Assembly (NCBI GenBank): GCA_009773755.1
Contig: WSZJ01000014.1
Span: 1 to 64,000 of the forward strand
Source of the DNA: Planctomycetota bacterium
Lineage (GTDB): Bacteria; Planctomycetota; MHYJ01; WSZJ01
Direction of reading: 5' to 3'
Length of the DNA: 64,000 nucleotides
Both the position numbers and the translations under genes were made by a program. The notes below the pieces were generated by a model. It was not told the origin of the DNA and ran no database searches. It was given only the letters and a program-made list of their open reading frames with translations. Of the stretch, positions 27,015-37,079 are shown in pieces (position 1 is the stretch's first letter; every line of letters starts with the position of its first letter).

Positions 27015-28150
27015 AGGCGACGCTTCTCATCGTGGCGCTCTCAGCGGCGCTTGGCGCGGCGGCCGGCCGACTGATCCCGGCGCGCGAGCCGGAGCCAGCG
27101 CCGAGAGAGGAGGCGAGCGCGCCGATTCCGGCCGAGACGGCGCTGCCGGAGCCGGTGGATGAGTCGGCGCCGGAAACCGCCGGAGCGGCGAACACCGCGG
27201 CAGAAAAGAAAGCGTTGGAAGCGGAGATTGCGGCGCTTTCTGAGGACCCTCGCACCTGGAATGCGGAACAGCTGCAGCTCCGCAAAGATGAACTGCTGAA
27301 GCAGCTCGAGAAACTTCGCCGCCGCAACGACCCCATGGCCGTCCTCGACATCGCCCAGCAGCTTGCGCGGCTCGGGCCGGTGGCCTGGCCGGAAGCTCTC
27401 AAAGCGCTGACCGGCGAGATGGACTTGCTCAGGAACATGGGCGCGGACCGCTTCGATGTCTTCATCGACGCCTGCGACGGCGCCGTCCTCGACGTGATGC
27501 GATGGGCGTTGACGGAGCCGACGCTCAAGGACTCGGAGGACGCGCGATTGCTCGCTGCCCTCGCCTTGACGCGGCATTTCGACCAGGACGAACGCATTCC
27601 GGGGCTTCTTCTCCGGGCACTCTCGACCGAAGGCTCTGCCGACATTGCCGAGCTCCTCGCCGGCGCGATCCCCCGCATGTTCCAGGACGCAGTGATCCCG
27701 GACCTCGCCCCCGCCCTCCCCGTGGATCCACGCGATGCGCCCGGCGCACTCCTTGCCTGGTTCCGGGGCTTGCGCCTGTCAGACTGGACCGCCGCCGAAA
27801 AGTCGCATGTCCTCGCGAGCCTCGCCGGACACTCTTCCCCCGTCATTCGCGAAGCGGCCGCGGCGGCGCAGGCGCTTCTGTCCGCATCCGGGACCGGCTT
27901 CGCGCTGGAGTGGGTCGCGCCGAGCGCGGCAGCCACGCTCGGCGACCTCCGGCCGGGCGATGTGGTTCGCTCCGTGGAGGGCGAGGTGCCCGGGAGTTCC
28001 GATCACCTGCTGGAGATCCTGTCGCGCGTGAGAGTCGGCGAATCCGTCATCCTGACCGTCTGGCGCGAAGGCCAGGAGTTCGCCCTCGGGTGGTCGGGGC
28101 GCGCGGAGGTCAAGGCGAGAATCCGGGGATTTGCCCTTCAGCCCGAGTGA
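27011..28150 (+). CDS. Exported protein with C-terminal PDZ domain, copy 2
   Basis: A 379-residue partner of the preceding gene, overlapping it by four bases (ATGA). The leader is MKATLLIVALSAALGAAAG. A Pro/Glu/Ala-rich linker and a charged helix (LRKDELLKQLEKLRRRND) follow. Then come helical repeats (DSEDARLLAALALTRHF, then GSADIAELLAGAIPRMF) and a C-terminal PDZ-like module (ATLGDLRPGDVVRSVEGEVP, then VGESVILTVWREGQEFAL). The two proteins share order of parts but are far apart in sequence. No enzymatic motif is visible. Confidence 0.7.
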   Translation: MKATLLIVALSAALGAAAGRLIPAREPEPAPREEASAPIPAETALPEPVDESAPETAGAANTAAEKKALEAEIAALSEDPRTWNAEQLQLRKDELLKQLEKLRRRNDPMAVLDIAQQLARLGPVAWPEALKALTGEMDLLRNMGADRFDVFIDACDGAVLDVMRWALTEPTLKDSEDARLLAALALTRHFDQDERIPGLLLRALSTEGSADIAELLAGAIPRMFQDAVIPDLAPALPVDPRDAPGALLAWFRGLRLSDWTAAEKSHVLASLAGHSSPVIREAAAAAQALLSASGTGFALEWVAPSAAATLGDLRPGDVVRSVEGEVPGSSDHLLEILSRVRVGESVILTVWREGQEFALGWSGRAEVKARIRGFALQPE

Positions 28151-28153
28151 CCG

Positions 28154-28267
28154 CTACTTCAGCTCCCGCACGGAAGAGACCCAGCGGACCTTCCCGTCCA
28201 CCCAGACGAACGACCAGAGGCTGTCGCTGCCTTGTCGTCGGGGCTCGTAAGGCGCGAGACGCGCACG
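28154..28267 (-). pseudogene. C-terminal coding remnant after the ankyrin stop
   Basis: Directly after the TGA of the ankyrin gene the same frame stays open for 37 codons and ends in TAG. The last part is strongly protein-like (GSDSLWSFVWVDGKVRWVSS, then VRELK) with GC-rich third positions. The first part reads better in a neighbouring frame (DDVRVSRLTSPDDK), which suggests the tail of a separate, otherwise lost gene. Confidence 0.4.
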
Positions 28268-28930
28268 TCATCCGCTGCGTTCTTTGAGCCGCGCGGCGGC
28301 CTGCGCCTGTCCCGCCGCTTCGGCAAGCGCGAGCGGCGTTTTCCCGTCGACGGCGGCGCGCGGGTCGGCGCCGGAGTCGAGAAGCGCCTCGATGATCGCG
28401 ACGCTTCCGCACTGCGCGGCGAGGTGAAGCGGCGAGAGCTTGCAGGGCGAATTGCGGGAGTGAACGTCGGCGCCGCTGGCGAGGAGGAGGTTCACGACTT
28501 CGCCGCGGGCCTTGGCGGCGGCGGCCTGCAGCGGCGTGTAGGAGAGCTGGTTCTTCGTGACAGCCTCGATTTCCGAGCCGGCGAGGATGAGAGAGCGGGC
28601 GACTTTCGTGTGGCCGAAATAGCAGGCGAGCTGAAGAGGCGTGAAGCCGTCGGGCGCGAAGGATTTCACCGCCGCCGGATTCTGCGAGGCGAGGTCTTTC
28701 ACCCGGTCGAGCGCCCCGGCGGCGCTGGCCTCGAAGAGATCGAGCGTCGCTCCCGAAGCGATAAGCGCCTGCACGATGTCCGACAACCCGCGGAAGGCCG
28801 CCAGCAGCGCGACCGCTTTTCCGGACTCGCTCCGCGTGTTCGCAAGCGCCGGCTCGGCCGCCAGCGCAGCCTGGACGCGTTCGAGGTCCCCCGATTTCAC
28901 GATCTCGATGAATTCAGCGCCTGTCGGCAC
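28268..28930 (-). CDS. Ankyrin-repeat protein
   Basis: A 220-residue protein of about six ankyrin repeats with no signal peptide. Clear repeat units are DGFTPLQLACYFGHTKVARS, YTPLQAAAAKARGEVVNLLL and LSPLHLAAQCGSVAIIEALL, each followed by the turn (SGAD). The fold mediates protein contacts in the cytoplasm; the partner is unknown. The gene stands alone between the PDZ pair and a repeat-rich stretch. The start ATG 28930 is the only good candidate. Confidence 0.85.
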   Translation of the reverse strand: MPTGAEFIEIVKSGDLERVQAALAAEPALANTRSESGKAVALLAAFRGLSDIVQALIASGATLDLFEASAAGALDRVKDLASQNPAAVKSFAPDGFTPLQLACYFGHTKVARSLILAGSEIEAVTKNQLSYTPLQAAAAKARGEVVNLLLASGADVHSRNSPCKLSPLHLAAQCGSVAIIEALLDSGADPRAAVDGKTPLALAEAAGQAQAAARLKERSG

Positions 28931-28975
28931 TTCTGTCCTCCCTGGATGGGGCTACGCGAGATGATATTGCACTTC

Positions 28976-29058
28976 TAAGCCGGGCCGAGAAAGACCATTC
29001 AGATACCTTCACCCTGGAGGGCCCGGCTTACCCTGAGCGAGCGAAGCGAGTCGAAGGG
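28976..29058. repeat. Dispersed palindromic repeat (TAAGCCGGGCC family) with adjoining REP-like unit
   Basis: Arms TAAGCCGGGCC (28976-28986) and its complement (29020-29030) enclose about 33 bases. It is followed at once by a 28-bp unit (29031-29058) beginning CCCTGAGCGAGCG and ending GTCGAAGGG. The arms recur at 36107-36161. A fragment of the second unit lies inside the kinase gene near 51643. Confidence 0.6.
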
Positions 29059-29327
29059 TCCGGCGTCTTAACTCAAGCAGGTCGGAAAGGAATTTTCGCT
29101 GGCCGCTTTGGATGCGATATCGCAATGAGCGAGTGTGCCCGCTTCGAAACCGAAGGAATGCCGGGGGGAAGGCGGCACGAGTAACATGGCGGGCGATGAA
29201 TCAAGCGAACGCCCTGTTGCTGCTGGGACTGCGGCCGATCCTTGCGACGCTCGAGTGACCTACGTCGTCCGGATTCTCGAAAGCGTAGAGAGCCGATCCA
29301 CCGAACCCCTTTGCAGGAGAGCGACAC
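29059..29327. other. Gene-free stretch upstream of the molbindin gene
   Basis: About 270 bp with no convincing frame. It should contain the promoter of the small gene at 29328. I looked for a molybdenum-cofactor riboswitch pattern and could not identify one by eye. Confidence 0.3.
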
Positions 29328-29537
29328 ATGAAATTCGGCGCGCGCAACCAGATTGTGGGGACGGTGACGGCGATCAAGAGGGGCAACGTGATGGGGCAGG
29401 TGACGCTTGAAGTGAAGGGGCCCATCGAGATGAGTTCGGTGATGACGGTTGATTCGATCGACGAGCTGAAGCTGAAGAAGGGCGACAAGGCGCGCGTGAT
29501 CGTGAAGGCGATCCACGTGCTTCTGGCGACGGAGTAG
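29328..29537 (+). CDS. Molybdopterin/molybdate-binding (Mop/TOBE) protein
   Basis: A 69-residue single-domain molbindin. The start KFGARNQIVGTVTAIKRGNV and the later VMTVDSIDELKLKKGDKARV, then IVKAIHVL, match the Mop/TOBE fold that binds molybdate or tungstate and assembles as a hexamer. It likely stores or buffers the oxyanion in the cytoplasm. The ribosome site AGGAGA lies 8 nt before ATG 29328. No transporter or molybdoenzyme gene is adjacent, so it appears to stand alone. Confidence 0.85.
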   Translation: MKFGARNQIVGTVTAIKRGNVMGQVTLEVKGPIEMSSVMTVDSIDELKLKKGDKARVIVKAIHVLLATE

Positions 29538-29590
29538 AGGTTCCGGCGGCGGCTGACGACCGCCAGCCGCGCAATTCCTCCGGTGGATTC

Positions 29591-29617
29591 CTCACCGCCG
29601 CGCGAGGCGGCGGTGAG
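29591..29617. terminator. Bidirectional terminator-like hairpin
   Basis: A perfect 11-bp stem CTCACCGCCGC/GCGGCGGTGAG with a five-base loop sits between two converging genes (29537 stop on plus, 29626 stop on minus). A T-rich stretch (CTATTTTG) follows on the plus side. Confidence 0.65.
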
Positions 29618-29625
29618 GGACAGGG

Positions 29626-32467
29626 CTATTTTGTCTGCCGGACTTCCAATGCGAGCCGGACGGTTGCCGTGGATCTGGCGTCGTCTACGACCATCAACTC
29701 AAGCGCGTACTTCCCGGCGGACTTGGTGCCAGGGGTGCCATAGAGCAAGCCTGAAGGTGACAGGAACATCCCGGCCGGCAGGCCGGGCGGCTGGGCGTGC
29801 CAGTAATACGTCCCGACGCCGCCGGTCGCCCTCAACTGGGTCGCGTAGAATGAGCCGGTCGTTGCAGCCGGAAGCGTCTGCGGTGGGATCTCCAGAGCTG
29901 CAGGAGGTTCAGCTGCGATGAAGAACGATTTCGCGGTCCAGTAGCCGGTCGCATCGACGATCGCGATCCTCAACGTGTAGAGTCCCTCCTGACCCTGCTG
30001 GAATTCCAAGAGGTAACCTCCGTCGAGGCGGATGGGCGTGAGACTTCCGTTGGGACCGTCCCAACTGATAACCAGCGTTCTGAAGGGACCGACCCCACCT
30101 GCGACTTCGATGTCAGGGAGTCTCATCTGCTGGCCGGCGAACACCCGCGGCAGCGACTCGGTGATGATGAAAGGAGGGTCGGGGGGAAGAGTCGCCGGAT
30201 CCAGCCCATCCGGGGTGAGGTCCCACCCGGGAAGCGGGTAAGGATAGGCAGGCCTGAGATTCGGGTTCAGGTAAAGGAAGTTGAAAATTCTGATCGCGTC
30301 TGTGCTATCCAGGCGTCCGTCGTCATTGAAGTCGGCGGCGTCACGACTGATCGTCCCGGTTCCCAGATACAGCCGGTTCAGCAGCGCGATTCCGTCGGAT
30401 ACGTTAACGACTTCGTCGGAATTGACGTCGCCTCGCAGGATCTGCCCCGGCAGCCGAGGGGCGTCGGGCATGCTGCGGAGCCCGATCCGGACAGGACTCG
30501 CCCAGCTGAGATGTCCTGCGCGGTCCCGGGCGTACGCCAGGAGTTCGTAGTCGCCGTCTCCCAGCGGAAACGTTCCGGTGGTGATTTCGCCCCGTCTTAT
30601 GGCCTGAACGATCCGGGGATCGTCCGCGCCATTTTCCGGGAGCAGGCCAGCCATGATGGACCCGATTCCCTTGAGGATGGTGAATGAATAGGTGGCCATC
30701 GCACCTTCATGTTCGGTGTCCGGGGTCGGGAGGAAGATCTGACCATCGCGGGGATTCCGGATCAGGAAGCCGGTCTGGCCGTCGAATTCGCCGCTGAGAG
30801 AGCGCACGTCGGAATCATCCGTTACAGCGACCTCCATGCGAACCTGGGCGAAATCGCCAAATTCACCGGATCTGAACGCACCCGCAGGAAATATCGCGTC
30901 GACGGTCGGGTAGGTGATCCTCACGACCGGAGGCTCGGTGTCGAGGGCGAGATTGTTTACGGTGATCGAAACACCAACCTCCGAGGTTTGACCCGTCGTG
31001 TCCGTGGCCGTAAGTTGCAGCCGTGCCGCTCCTTCCCGCATCAGGGTGGTGTTGAACCGGCAAGTGCGAACGCCGAGTCGATCCGTATAGGAACTGGCAG
31101 GCAAGTGACGGGAGCCGAACGAGTCGACCACAGAGAGAATCGGGTCGAAAACCCCGCGCTCGTCGGTCGCCCTGAAGGAGACGGTGTCATTGCCGACCTG
31201 GAAAACCTGCCCCTCATGGACGTTGAATAATTCCAGCCGGGGCGCCGGGTCGGCCTCGGCCTCAAACCGTTCCACGCGAACCCTGGCGCCATTGTCGTCC
31301 ACGCCGAGATTGAAGACTCTGAGCCCGCGGACGGGATCGACGAAGGGAGGCCCGACCGCCAAACCTTCCGGAACGCCTCCTGAGGGCCCGTTGTCAAGCA
31401 GGAGCTGGGTATGGCCGTAAGGACTGTACCTCAGGAAGATCTCATCGTACGCGCCGGCACGCCTGAGGGGACCGTGCTCCGGTCTGTCGTAATTCAGAGG
31501 CCTCGATCGTGAGCACGCGTGTCCCTTCCAGCGGAATCTCCAGGTAGCGGACCGGATTCAGCGAGGAGGCGTTGGCCTCAAGGGGCGCGACCAGGAACTC
31601 ACCCGTCCCGGCGACTCGAACGCCGCCCGGAAAACCGGCCGACGACTCGTTCGTCCCCGTCAGCCATCCCAGGCGCACCTTCTGCATCGCGTTGAGGTGA
31701 TGCCGCGGTTGAATGCTCTGTGCGTACCCGCCCATGACATCGTAGTTATCGCCGTAATCCAGCAAACGAAAGTCCGGCCCGAGCGGCCCTGCGTTCGACA
31801 TGGCAGAGCAGGAATGAGTCAGTCCGACGCCGTGCAGAAACTCGTGCATCAGAACCCCCGAAGGAACGGGTTCACCCTCAAGGCGAACCGGTTCGACGTA
31901 TTCATTTACAAGGCTCAGCGCCAACGAGAGCTGACGGCCCCGGAAGTCGAACGGAAATCCGGAGACCCGTTTCGACATCGACAGGCCGCGGGGATTGGAA
32001 TTGCCCATCGAATTGCCGGGATCGCAGAAGATGACATGGTCGTAGGCGGCCAGATCCACGTTGTCCTGCGCGGCACGCTCCAGGATTCTGCGCCAGACGT
32101 CGCTCGGCGTTACGGTCGTTTCCGATGCAGCAAGGCGGCCCTCTCTGAGGGAACCAAGAAGTTCCGGCATCAGATACCAGCCCACGACTCTCCCCTCCAC
32201 CCAGGCCTTCCCGTAGGAGACCTTGAGGAACCAATCATTGAGGGAATAGGCCGTGCCGAAGGTGACCGCTTCGACGTCCTCGAAAGTGGGGGCCGTCGCG
32301 GGGCGCGGCTCGTATGTCTGAAGGAGGATGACGAGAGTCTTCTGGGGACCCGTGGCCCCGGACCTGATGACGGCCAGCTCCTGCGACGTGAATTGAGTCT
32401 CGGCCCGAGTGCGGCCACACAGGCATGAAATCAGCGTCGTTACGACGACCAGGGTCATGATTCTCAT
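29626..32467 (-). pseudogene. Secreted M6-type metallopeptidase with dockerin, frameshifted
   Basis: The leader (MRIMTLVVVTTLISCLCG) is followed by an M6-like peptidase domain with HEFLHGVGLTHSCSA, the HExxHxxGxxH zinc motif, and a Met-turn-like YDVMGGYAQS. The frame breaks near 31495-31506: upstream reads VLTIEASELRQTG, while the right continuation (LNYDRPEHGPLRRAGAYDEI) lies in a second frame that runs to 29626. With one base removed the protein is about 946 residues. The second half has Ig-like modules, a type I dockerin pair (GDVNSDEVVNVSDGIALLNR and DFNDDGRLDSTDAIRIFNFL) and C-terminal Ig-like repeats. The dockerin suggests attachment to a surface complex. The gene overlaps the small upstream gene by four bases. 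The frameshift may be an assembly error. Confidence 0.7.
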
Positions 32468-32823
32468 TGCGGCCTCCCGTTGGTTTTCGCGCGAATGACA
32501 GGGATCAGTCGAAGGCAGGACTCACGGTCTTCTGCCGAAAGATCGGGGCGTTCGAGGACAGTTTCAAGATGCCGAAGGGCCTCCCGCAGGGCCGCGTGCT
32601 CCTCCGTTTCGGGCGCGGCCTCGAGCGGTTCGAATGCGTCGGGGATGGGTCTGGCCACGTCCGGTGAGGTTCGTGACCCGGCCTGGGACCCCGCGTCACG
32701 AGTCGAGCACCGGGACGGCGACGAACCCCGGTACGGATCAGGCCACGCGCGAGAAAGCAAGGCGGCGGCCAGCAGCAATGCACCGAACAGCGGGCCCACC
32801 GCGAGAATGAACAGTCGCATCAT
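32464..32823 (-). CDS. Small membrane-anchored protein, function unknown
   Basis: A 119-residue protein with one N-terminal membrane segment (MMRLFILAVGPLFGALLLAA), a polar linker rich in Ser, Pro and Asp, and a C-terminal amphipathic helix (HAALREALRHLETVLERPDL). It starts behind a good ribosome site (AAGGAG, 5 nt before ATG 32823). Its stop overlaps the ATG of the M6 peptidase gene, so it is the first gene of that operon. I do not recognise a family. Confidence 0.6.
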   Translation of the reverse strand: MMRLFILAVGPLFGALLLAAALLSRAWPDPYRGSSPSRCSTRDAGSQAGSRTSPDVARPIPDAFEPLEAAPETEEHAALREALRHLETVLERPDLSAEDRESCLRLIPVIRAKTNGRPQ

Positions 32824-33054
32824 TTGTCTCCTTCCTTCACGAGGTGAACGCGCTTGCGCGCGTAGATCCACATGCTCATGGCCTTTCTCAGTGCCCCGTT
32901 TCCAACTCCTGAAGTGCATGAATCGCGGCCACTTCCAGGAAAATCCCGCAATCTCCCTGATTGACCTGTACATCGCGGTCTGTCCCCCGATGCGGCCGAC
33001 CGACGCCCCCGGCCGTGTGCTATCCTTTTTCCTTACTCCTCCGGAAGCCGCGCC
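32824..33054. promoter_or_regulatory. Divergent promoter region
   Basis: About 230 bp between the minus-strand M6 operon and the plus-strand TPR kinase. It must hold both promoters. No conserved boxes are assigned. Confidence 0.35.
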
Positions 33055-36024
33055 ATGCCCGATAAGGACGACTGGATCCAGCGCTTCATCAGGAAGGGCC
33101 TCCTCACCCCCGAACAGGCCGATCAGGTAGCGGGCATGGAGCGGGCGCCTTCCGAGGTCACGAGGGTGGAGGAGACATTCGGCAGCACGCCGACCAGGGG
33201 GGAACCGGGCTCGGATTCGCCACAGCTCGTGGCGTGCGCGCCATGCGGAAAGGTGTTCCCGGCTCCCGGCCTGGACGCGTCGCGTCCGCCCGCGTGCCCC
33301 GCCTGCGGCGGAAGCACCCGGCTGGTGGAACTGGGCGGTCGCCTCCTGCCGTCGTCGCCGCAGACTCCGGCCCCGGAAGAACGGAGATTCGGCCGGTACG
33401 CGCTTCGACGCGAGCTGGGACGCGGCGGAATGGGGGTCGTCCACGAGGCCTGGGATTCGAAGCTCGGGCGGCCTGTCGCGCTGAAGATGCTCTCCGCTCC
33501 CGGGAAGGAGCTCGACGAGGAGGCGGTGGAGCGCCTTATGCGCGAGGCGCGCGCTGCCGCCAAGTTGCACCATCCAGGAATCGTGGCCGTTCACGACATC
33601 GGACGCGCCGAGGGGCGGCACTATTTCACCATGGAGCTCATCTCCGGCGGCTCGCTCGAGCAGCGCTTCTCCGGCGAGAAGTCCTGGGCCGGCTTTCCTC
33701 AGAGGCGCAGGTTAGAAGTGGTGCTGGCGGTCGCCGAAGCTCTTGGGTATGCGCACTCGCAGGGGATCGTGCACCGCGACATCAAGCCTTCGAACATTCT
33801 GTTCGATCCTGATGGCCGCCCGAAACTGACGGATTTCGGCCTTGCCAAGGAATTGTCGCCGCTCGGCGCAGGGTCGCTGACGATGACCGGTGTCGTGATG
33901 GGAACACCACATTACATGTCGCCGGAGCAGGCCTCAGGGGAGTCGAGGGACATCACGCCGGCCTCGGACGTCTTCAGCCTTGGCGTCGTCCTCTACCGCG
34001 CCATCAGCGGGCGGCTGCCTTTCGGGGGCGAGGGCCTGGAGGCGCTCCACGCGGCGATGTACAGCCATCCATCCCGACCGACGCGGCGTGGCGCGAGGAC
34101 GCCCGTCGCGCTCCAGGCAGTGTGCCTCAAATGCCTCGAGAAGGATCCTGCGGACCGCTACTCCGACGGGTGCGCGCTTGCGTCTGAGCTGCGACGTGTG
34201 ATCGCGGGAGTCAAAGTAGAGGCCCGGCTTCCCAAACGAAGGGTCCTTCCGGCGCGATTCGGGCGGCGTGCGCCGCAGCGTGTTCCCGCGCGGGCGTCCG
34301 AATCCGGTGCCCTGCGCCTCCTGGAACTCGGCCGACCCGCCCTCGACCGCGCCTGCAAGGCGGTTTACGACAATGACGCCGACGACGCCGAGATCGCCCG
34401 TCGCCTCGAATCCGCCCGCAACTGCTTTCGGCTCGCTCTTGACAAGGCCCCGCGCCTCCCCCTGGCGCACTACCTCCTCGGACAGACCCACGATCTGTCC
34501 GGAGACGATGCCGCCGCCGAACTCTGCTGGCGCGAAACTCTCAAGCTCGACCCGGCCTTCGGCCCCGCACATTTCCAGCTTGGCAGGCTGCTCTTCGCGC
34601 GCGCGTTCGCGGTCTCCGTCCGCTTCCGCTATGAACCGCCCAACCTGAGACAAGACAGGCTGCGTGAAGCCCAGGCGGTGGCGGGAGAGGCCACGCGGAG
34701 CTTCGACGCGGCCTTGGCGAAGGGAAGCGGATTCGACGACGCGCTTCATCAGAAAGTCGCTCTCGCGCTGACTGCAATGATCAAAGAAGACGTCAGCGGC
34801 GCGCGCGCGGCGTGTGAGGAAGGCCTGCGGGAATTTGCCCGCTCCGAGGGCCGGGAAGAGTTCCACTGGCTGCTGGGATTGACGTCCAAGGGCGAGGAGG
34901 CGTTGCGTCATCTCGACCAGGCGCTCGAAATCCGGCCTCGATTCGGGCGCGCCCTGTTCGCCCGGGGCCTCCGCCGACGCGACCTCGGCGACGATCCAGG
35001 CGCGCTCGAGGACATGCGCGGTGTCGTGCGCTTTCTACCCCGTTTCGCGACTGGCTGGTTCTGCCTGGGAACGCGCTGCCTGTTGTCGGGGCTGGCCTCC
35101 GAGGCGGTGTCCTGTTTCCAGAAAGGGCTGGCAATCGGTTCGAGTCACCCTCAGATCTGGGCAAACCTGAGCCTGGCCAGGCTGGACATGGGAGACGTCC
35201 CGGCCGCCCTCGCGGATGCCGCTCGAGCGCTTGAGTGCAATCCGGCCGATCCGTATGCGTGGATCAGCCGTGCTAAAGCTCTCATTCGACTGGGCCGGCC
35301 TGCGGAGGCGCGTCCTGACCTCAGGGAAGCATGGAAGCTTGGGCCGGGCGACGCGGAATTCTGCAACGAAATCGGCCGCGCCATGTCCGCGGCGGGGGAT
35401 TCCGAAGGAGCGATTTCGGTGCTGACGGAGTGCATTCGACTGAATCCGCAGCATTCGATCAGCTGGAACAATCGCGGCTCCGTGCGAATGGACTTCATGG
35501 GGGACGCATCCGGTGCCAGGGACGACTTCGAGGCCGCCCTCCGGATCGATCCCCGCTATGTGAACGCGCTGAGCAACCTGTCGTACGCGCGCCTCGAGCT
35601 CGGCGACGCGACGGGCGCCGAAAGGGATGCCTCCGAGGCGATCCGGCTCAGCCCGAAGTACGGTAAGCCCTGGAGGCGAAGGGCGGAGGCGCGCGTTCGC
35701 CAGGGACGGTTTGAGGAAGCTCTGGCAGACGTGGAGGAGGCGCTCCGCCTCACGGTCGACGATGGAAGGGCCTGGCGCACGAGTGGCGAGGCGAAGCTTC
35801 TGCTGGGGCGATTGGCCGAGTCGCGGTCCGATCTCGATCGCGCAGTCGAGATGCTGCCGCTGGAAGCCTCGTCCTGGCGGCTCCGGGGCACGGTCCGCGC
35901 GGCGCTCGGGGACCAGGCGGGAGCGATCGAGGATCACAGGAAGGTGCTGGAACTGGCCCCCCTGGGATCTCCCGACCGCGTGATGGCGGAATCGTACCTG
36001 CGAGAGGCAGGCCGGGCAACCTGA
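33055..36024 (+). CDS. Ser/Thr kinase with zinc ribbon and TPR repeats
   Basis: A 989-residue soluble kinase. A zinc-ribbon-like motif (CAPCGK, then CPACGG) sits at about residues 61-84. The kinase domain (about 115-385) has RGGMGVVHEA, VALKML, HRDIKPSNILF and an intact TDFGLAKE, then GTPHYMSPEQ, all residues needed for activity. From about residue 430 the rest is TPR repeats (for example AHYLLGQTHDLSGDDAAAEL, WNNRGSVRMDFMGDASGARD and WRRRAEARVRQGRFEEALAD). These TPRs probably recruit substrates. It is unlike the SUMF1 kinases: it has DFG, no SUMF1 domain and no coiled segment. The ECF sigma gene at 36209 follows after a repeat element, so the two may still form a signalling pair. Confidence 0.85.
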   Translation: MPDKDDWIQRFIRKGLLTPEQADQVAGMERAPSEVTRVEETFGSTPTRGEPGSDSPQLVACAPCGKVFPAPGLDASRPPACPACGGSTRLVELGGRLLPSSPQTPAPEERRFGRYALRRELGRGGMGVVHEAWDSKLGRPVALKMLSAPGKELDEEAVERLMREARAAAKLHHPGIVAVHDIGRAEGRHYFTMELISGGSLEQRFSGEKSWAGFPQRRRLEVVLAVAEALGYAHSQGIVHRDIKPSNILFDPDGRPKLTDFGLAKELSPLGAGSLTMTGVVMGTPHYMSPEQASGESRDITPASDVFSLGVVLYRAISGRLPFGGEGLEALHAAMYSHPSRPTRRGARTPVALQAVCLKCLEKDPADRYSDGCALASELRRVIAGVKVEARLPKRRVLPARFGRRAPQRVPARASESGALRLLELGRPALDRACKAVYDNDADDAEIARRLESARNCFRLALDKAPRLPLAHYLLGQTHDLSGDDAAAELCWRETLKLDPAFGPAHFQLGRLLFARAFAVSVRFRYEPPNLRQDRLREAQAVAGEATRSFDAALAKGSGFDDALHQKVALALTAMIKEDVSGARAACEEGLREFARSEGREEFHWLLGLTSKGEEALRHLDQALEIRPRFGRALFARGLRRRDLGDDPGALEDMRGVVRFLPRFATGWFCLGTRCLLSGLASEAVSCFQKGLAIGSSHPQIWANLSLARLDMGDVPAALADAARALECNPADPYAWISRAKALIRLGRPAEARPDLREAWKLGPGDAEFCNEIGRAMSAAGDSEGAISVLTECIRLNPQHSISWNNRGSVRMDFMGDASGARDDFEAALRIDPRYVNALSNLSYARLELGDATGAERDASEAIRLSPKYGKPWRRRAEARVRQGRFEEALADVEEALRLTVDDGRAWRTSGEAKLLLGRLAESRSDLDRAVEMLPLEASSWRLRGTVRAALGDQAGAIEDHRKVLELAPLGSPDRVMAESYLREAGRAT

Positions 36025-36106
36025 GCGAACAAGGGTAGGTGTTTTCCCACCTGCGCCCTCCCGCATCTTCGGAACCGTTCGACTCGCCCTTCGGGCTCGC
36101 TCACGG

Positions 36107-36161
36107 TAAGCCAGGCCGAACGAAGTGAAGGCATGAGAACAGACTTACCCGGCCCGGCTTA
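36107..36161. repeat. Second copy of the TAAGCC-GGCC palindromic repeat
   Basis: Arms TAAGCCAGGCC (36107-36117) and GGCCCGGCTTA (36151-36161) match those at 28976-29030 with one change, with a spacer of similar length. It lies between the TPR kinase and the ECF sigma gene. Confidence 0.55.
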
Positions 36162-36208
36162 AGCGCACGACCGTCTCACCCGCGTGTTATCCTCGCGCCC
36201 ACCGAGAC

Positions 36209-36943
36209 ATGAGACATCAAGATTCTTTCCCCGTGCCTGGCCCCCGGAGGTTCGGCTCCACCGCCTGGAGCCTCATCCGCCACGCCCAGACCCTTCGCCC
36301 CACCCAGCGCGCGCGCTCCCTCGGCCAGCTCCTGGCCCTCTACTGGCGTCCCGTCTACTGGACTCTCCGGACCGAATGGAACGCCTCCCCCGAGGACGCC
36401 CGGGATCTCACGCAGGAATATTTTGCGATGTTCCTCGAGAAGCGCCTGCTCGCAGGCGTCGCGCACGAGAAGGGCCGTTTCCGCGCGTGGGTCAAAGCCA
36501 CGCTTCGCAACTTCATGCTCATGCGCAAGCGAGCGCGAAAGGCGCAGAAGCGAGGCGGCCACCTCCGAATCCGGCCACTCGACGATCTCGATCGCGTCGA
36601 GTCCGAGGCGGCGCTCGACAAGCGGACTCCAGAGAGGCGATTCGACCAGGAGCTCATGCGATCGATTTTCCAGGAGGCGCTGAAAAAACTTGGCGCCGAG
36701 AGCGCACGCAAAGGGAAGAAGCAACATTTCGAGCTGTTCAAAGCGTTCTACGTCGATGGCGGTGCAGAAGAATCGGATTACGGCGCGCTCCAGGCCCGGT
36801 TCGGACTCGGGCCGAACGACGTCAAGCACCGGCTGAACGCGATGCGGAAGCGCCTCAGGGAGTTGATCCTCTCGCATCTGCGCGACGGCCCGAGCACAGA
36901 AGAACAACTATTGGCCGAAGTGCGCGAGATCTTCGAAGGGTAA
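36209..36943 (+). CDS. ECF-type sigma factor
   Basis: A 244-residue sigma factor of the planctomycete ECF type. Region 2 elements are SPEDARDLTQEYFAMFLEKR and FRAWVKATLRNFMLM. Region 4 lies near the end (YGALQARFGLGPNDVKHRLN). It shares the overall plan of the factor at 16435 but is only distantly similar. No anti-sigma gene is adjacent; the nearest regulator is the TPR kinase 185 bp upstream. No strong ribosome site precedes ATG 36209. Confidence 0.8.
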   Translation: MRHQDSFPVPGPRRFGSTAWSLIRHAQTLRPTQRARSLGQLLALYWRPVYWTLRTEWNASPEDARDLTQEYFAMFLEKRLLAGVAHEKGRFRAWVKATLRNFMLMRKRARKAQKRGGHLRIRPLDDLDRVESEAALDKRTPERRFDQELMRSIFQEALKKLGAESARKGKKQHFELFKAFYVDGGAEESDYGALQARFGLGPNDVKHRLNAMRKRLRELILSHLRDGPSTEEQLLAEVREIFEG

Positions 36944-37079
36944 TCCTCCATCGCGGATTCGAGGATGCAGGCAGTTTCCGAGCTGAACCGGAAAGAATCC
37001 GCCCTGGGATTGCCGACAGTCGGGCACGCACCCGTAACGAAAGGGAGGCTGATGCGGCGGCGCCCGTGGTGGCGGCAGA

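Noticed and set aside
28268-28270. Ankyrin TGA as a fourth selenocysteine site
   Set aside because: The ankyrin fold is complete before the TGA, no hairpin at proper distance is convincing, and the first part of the tail reads better in another frame.
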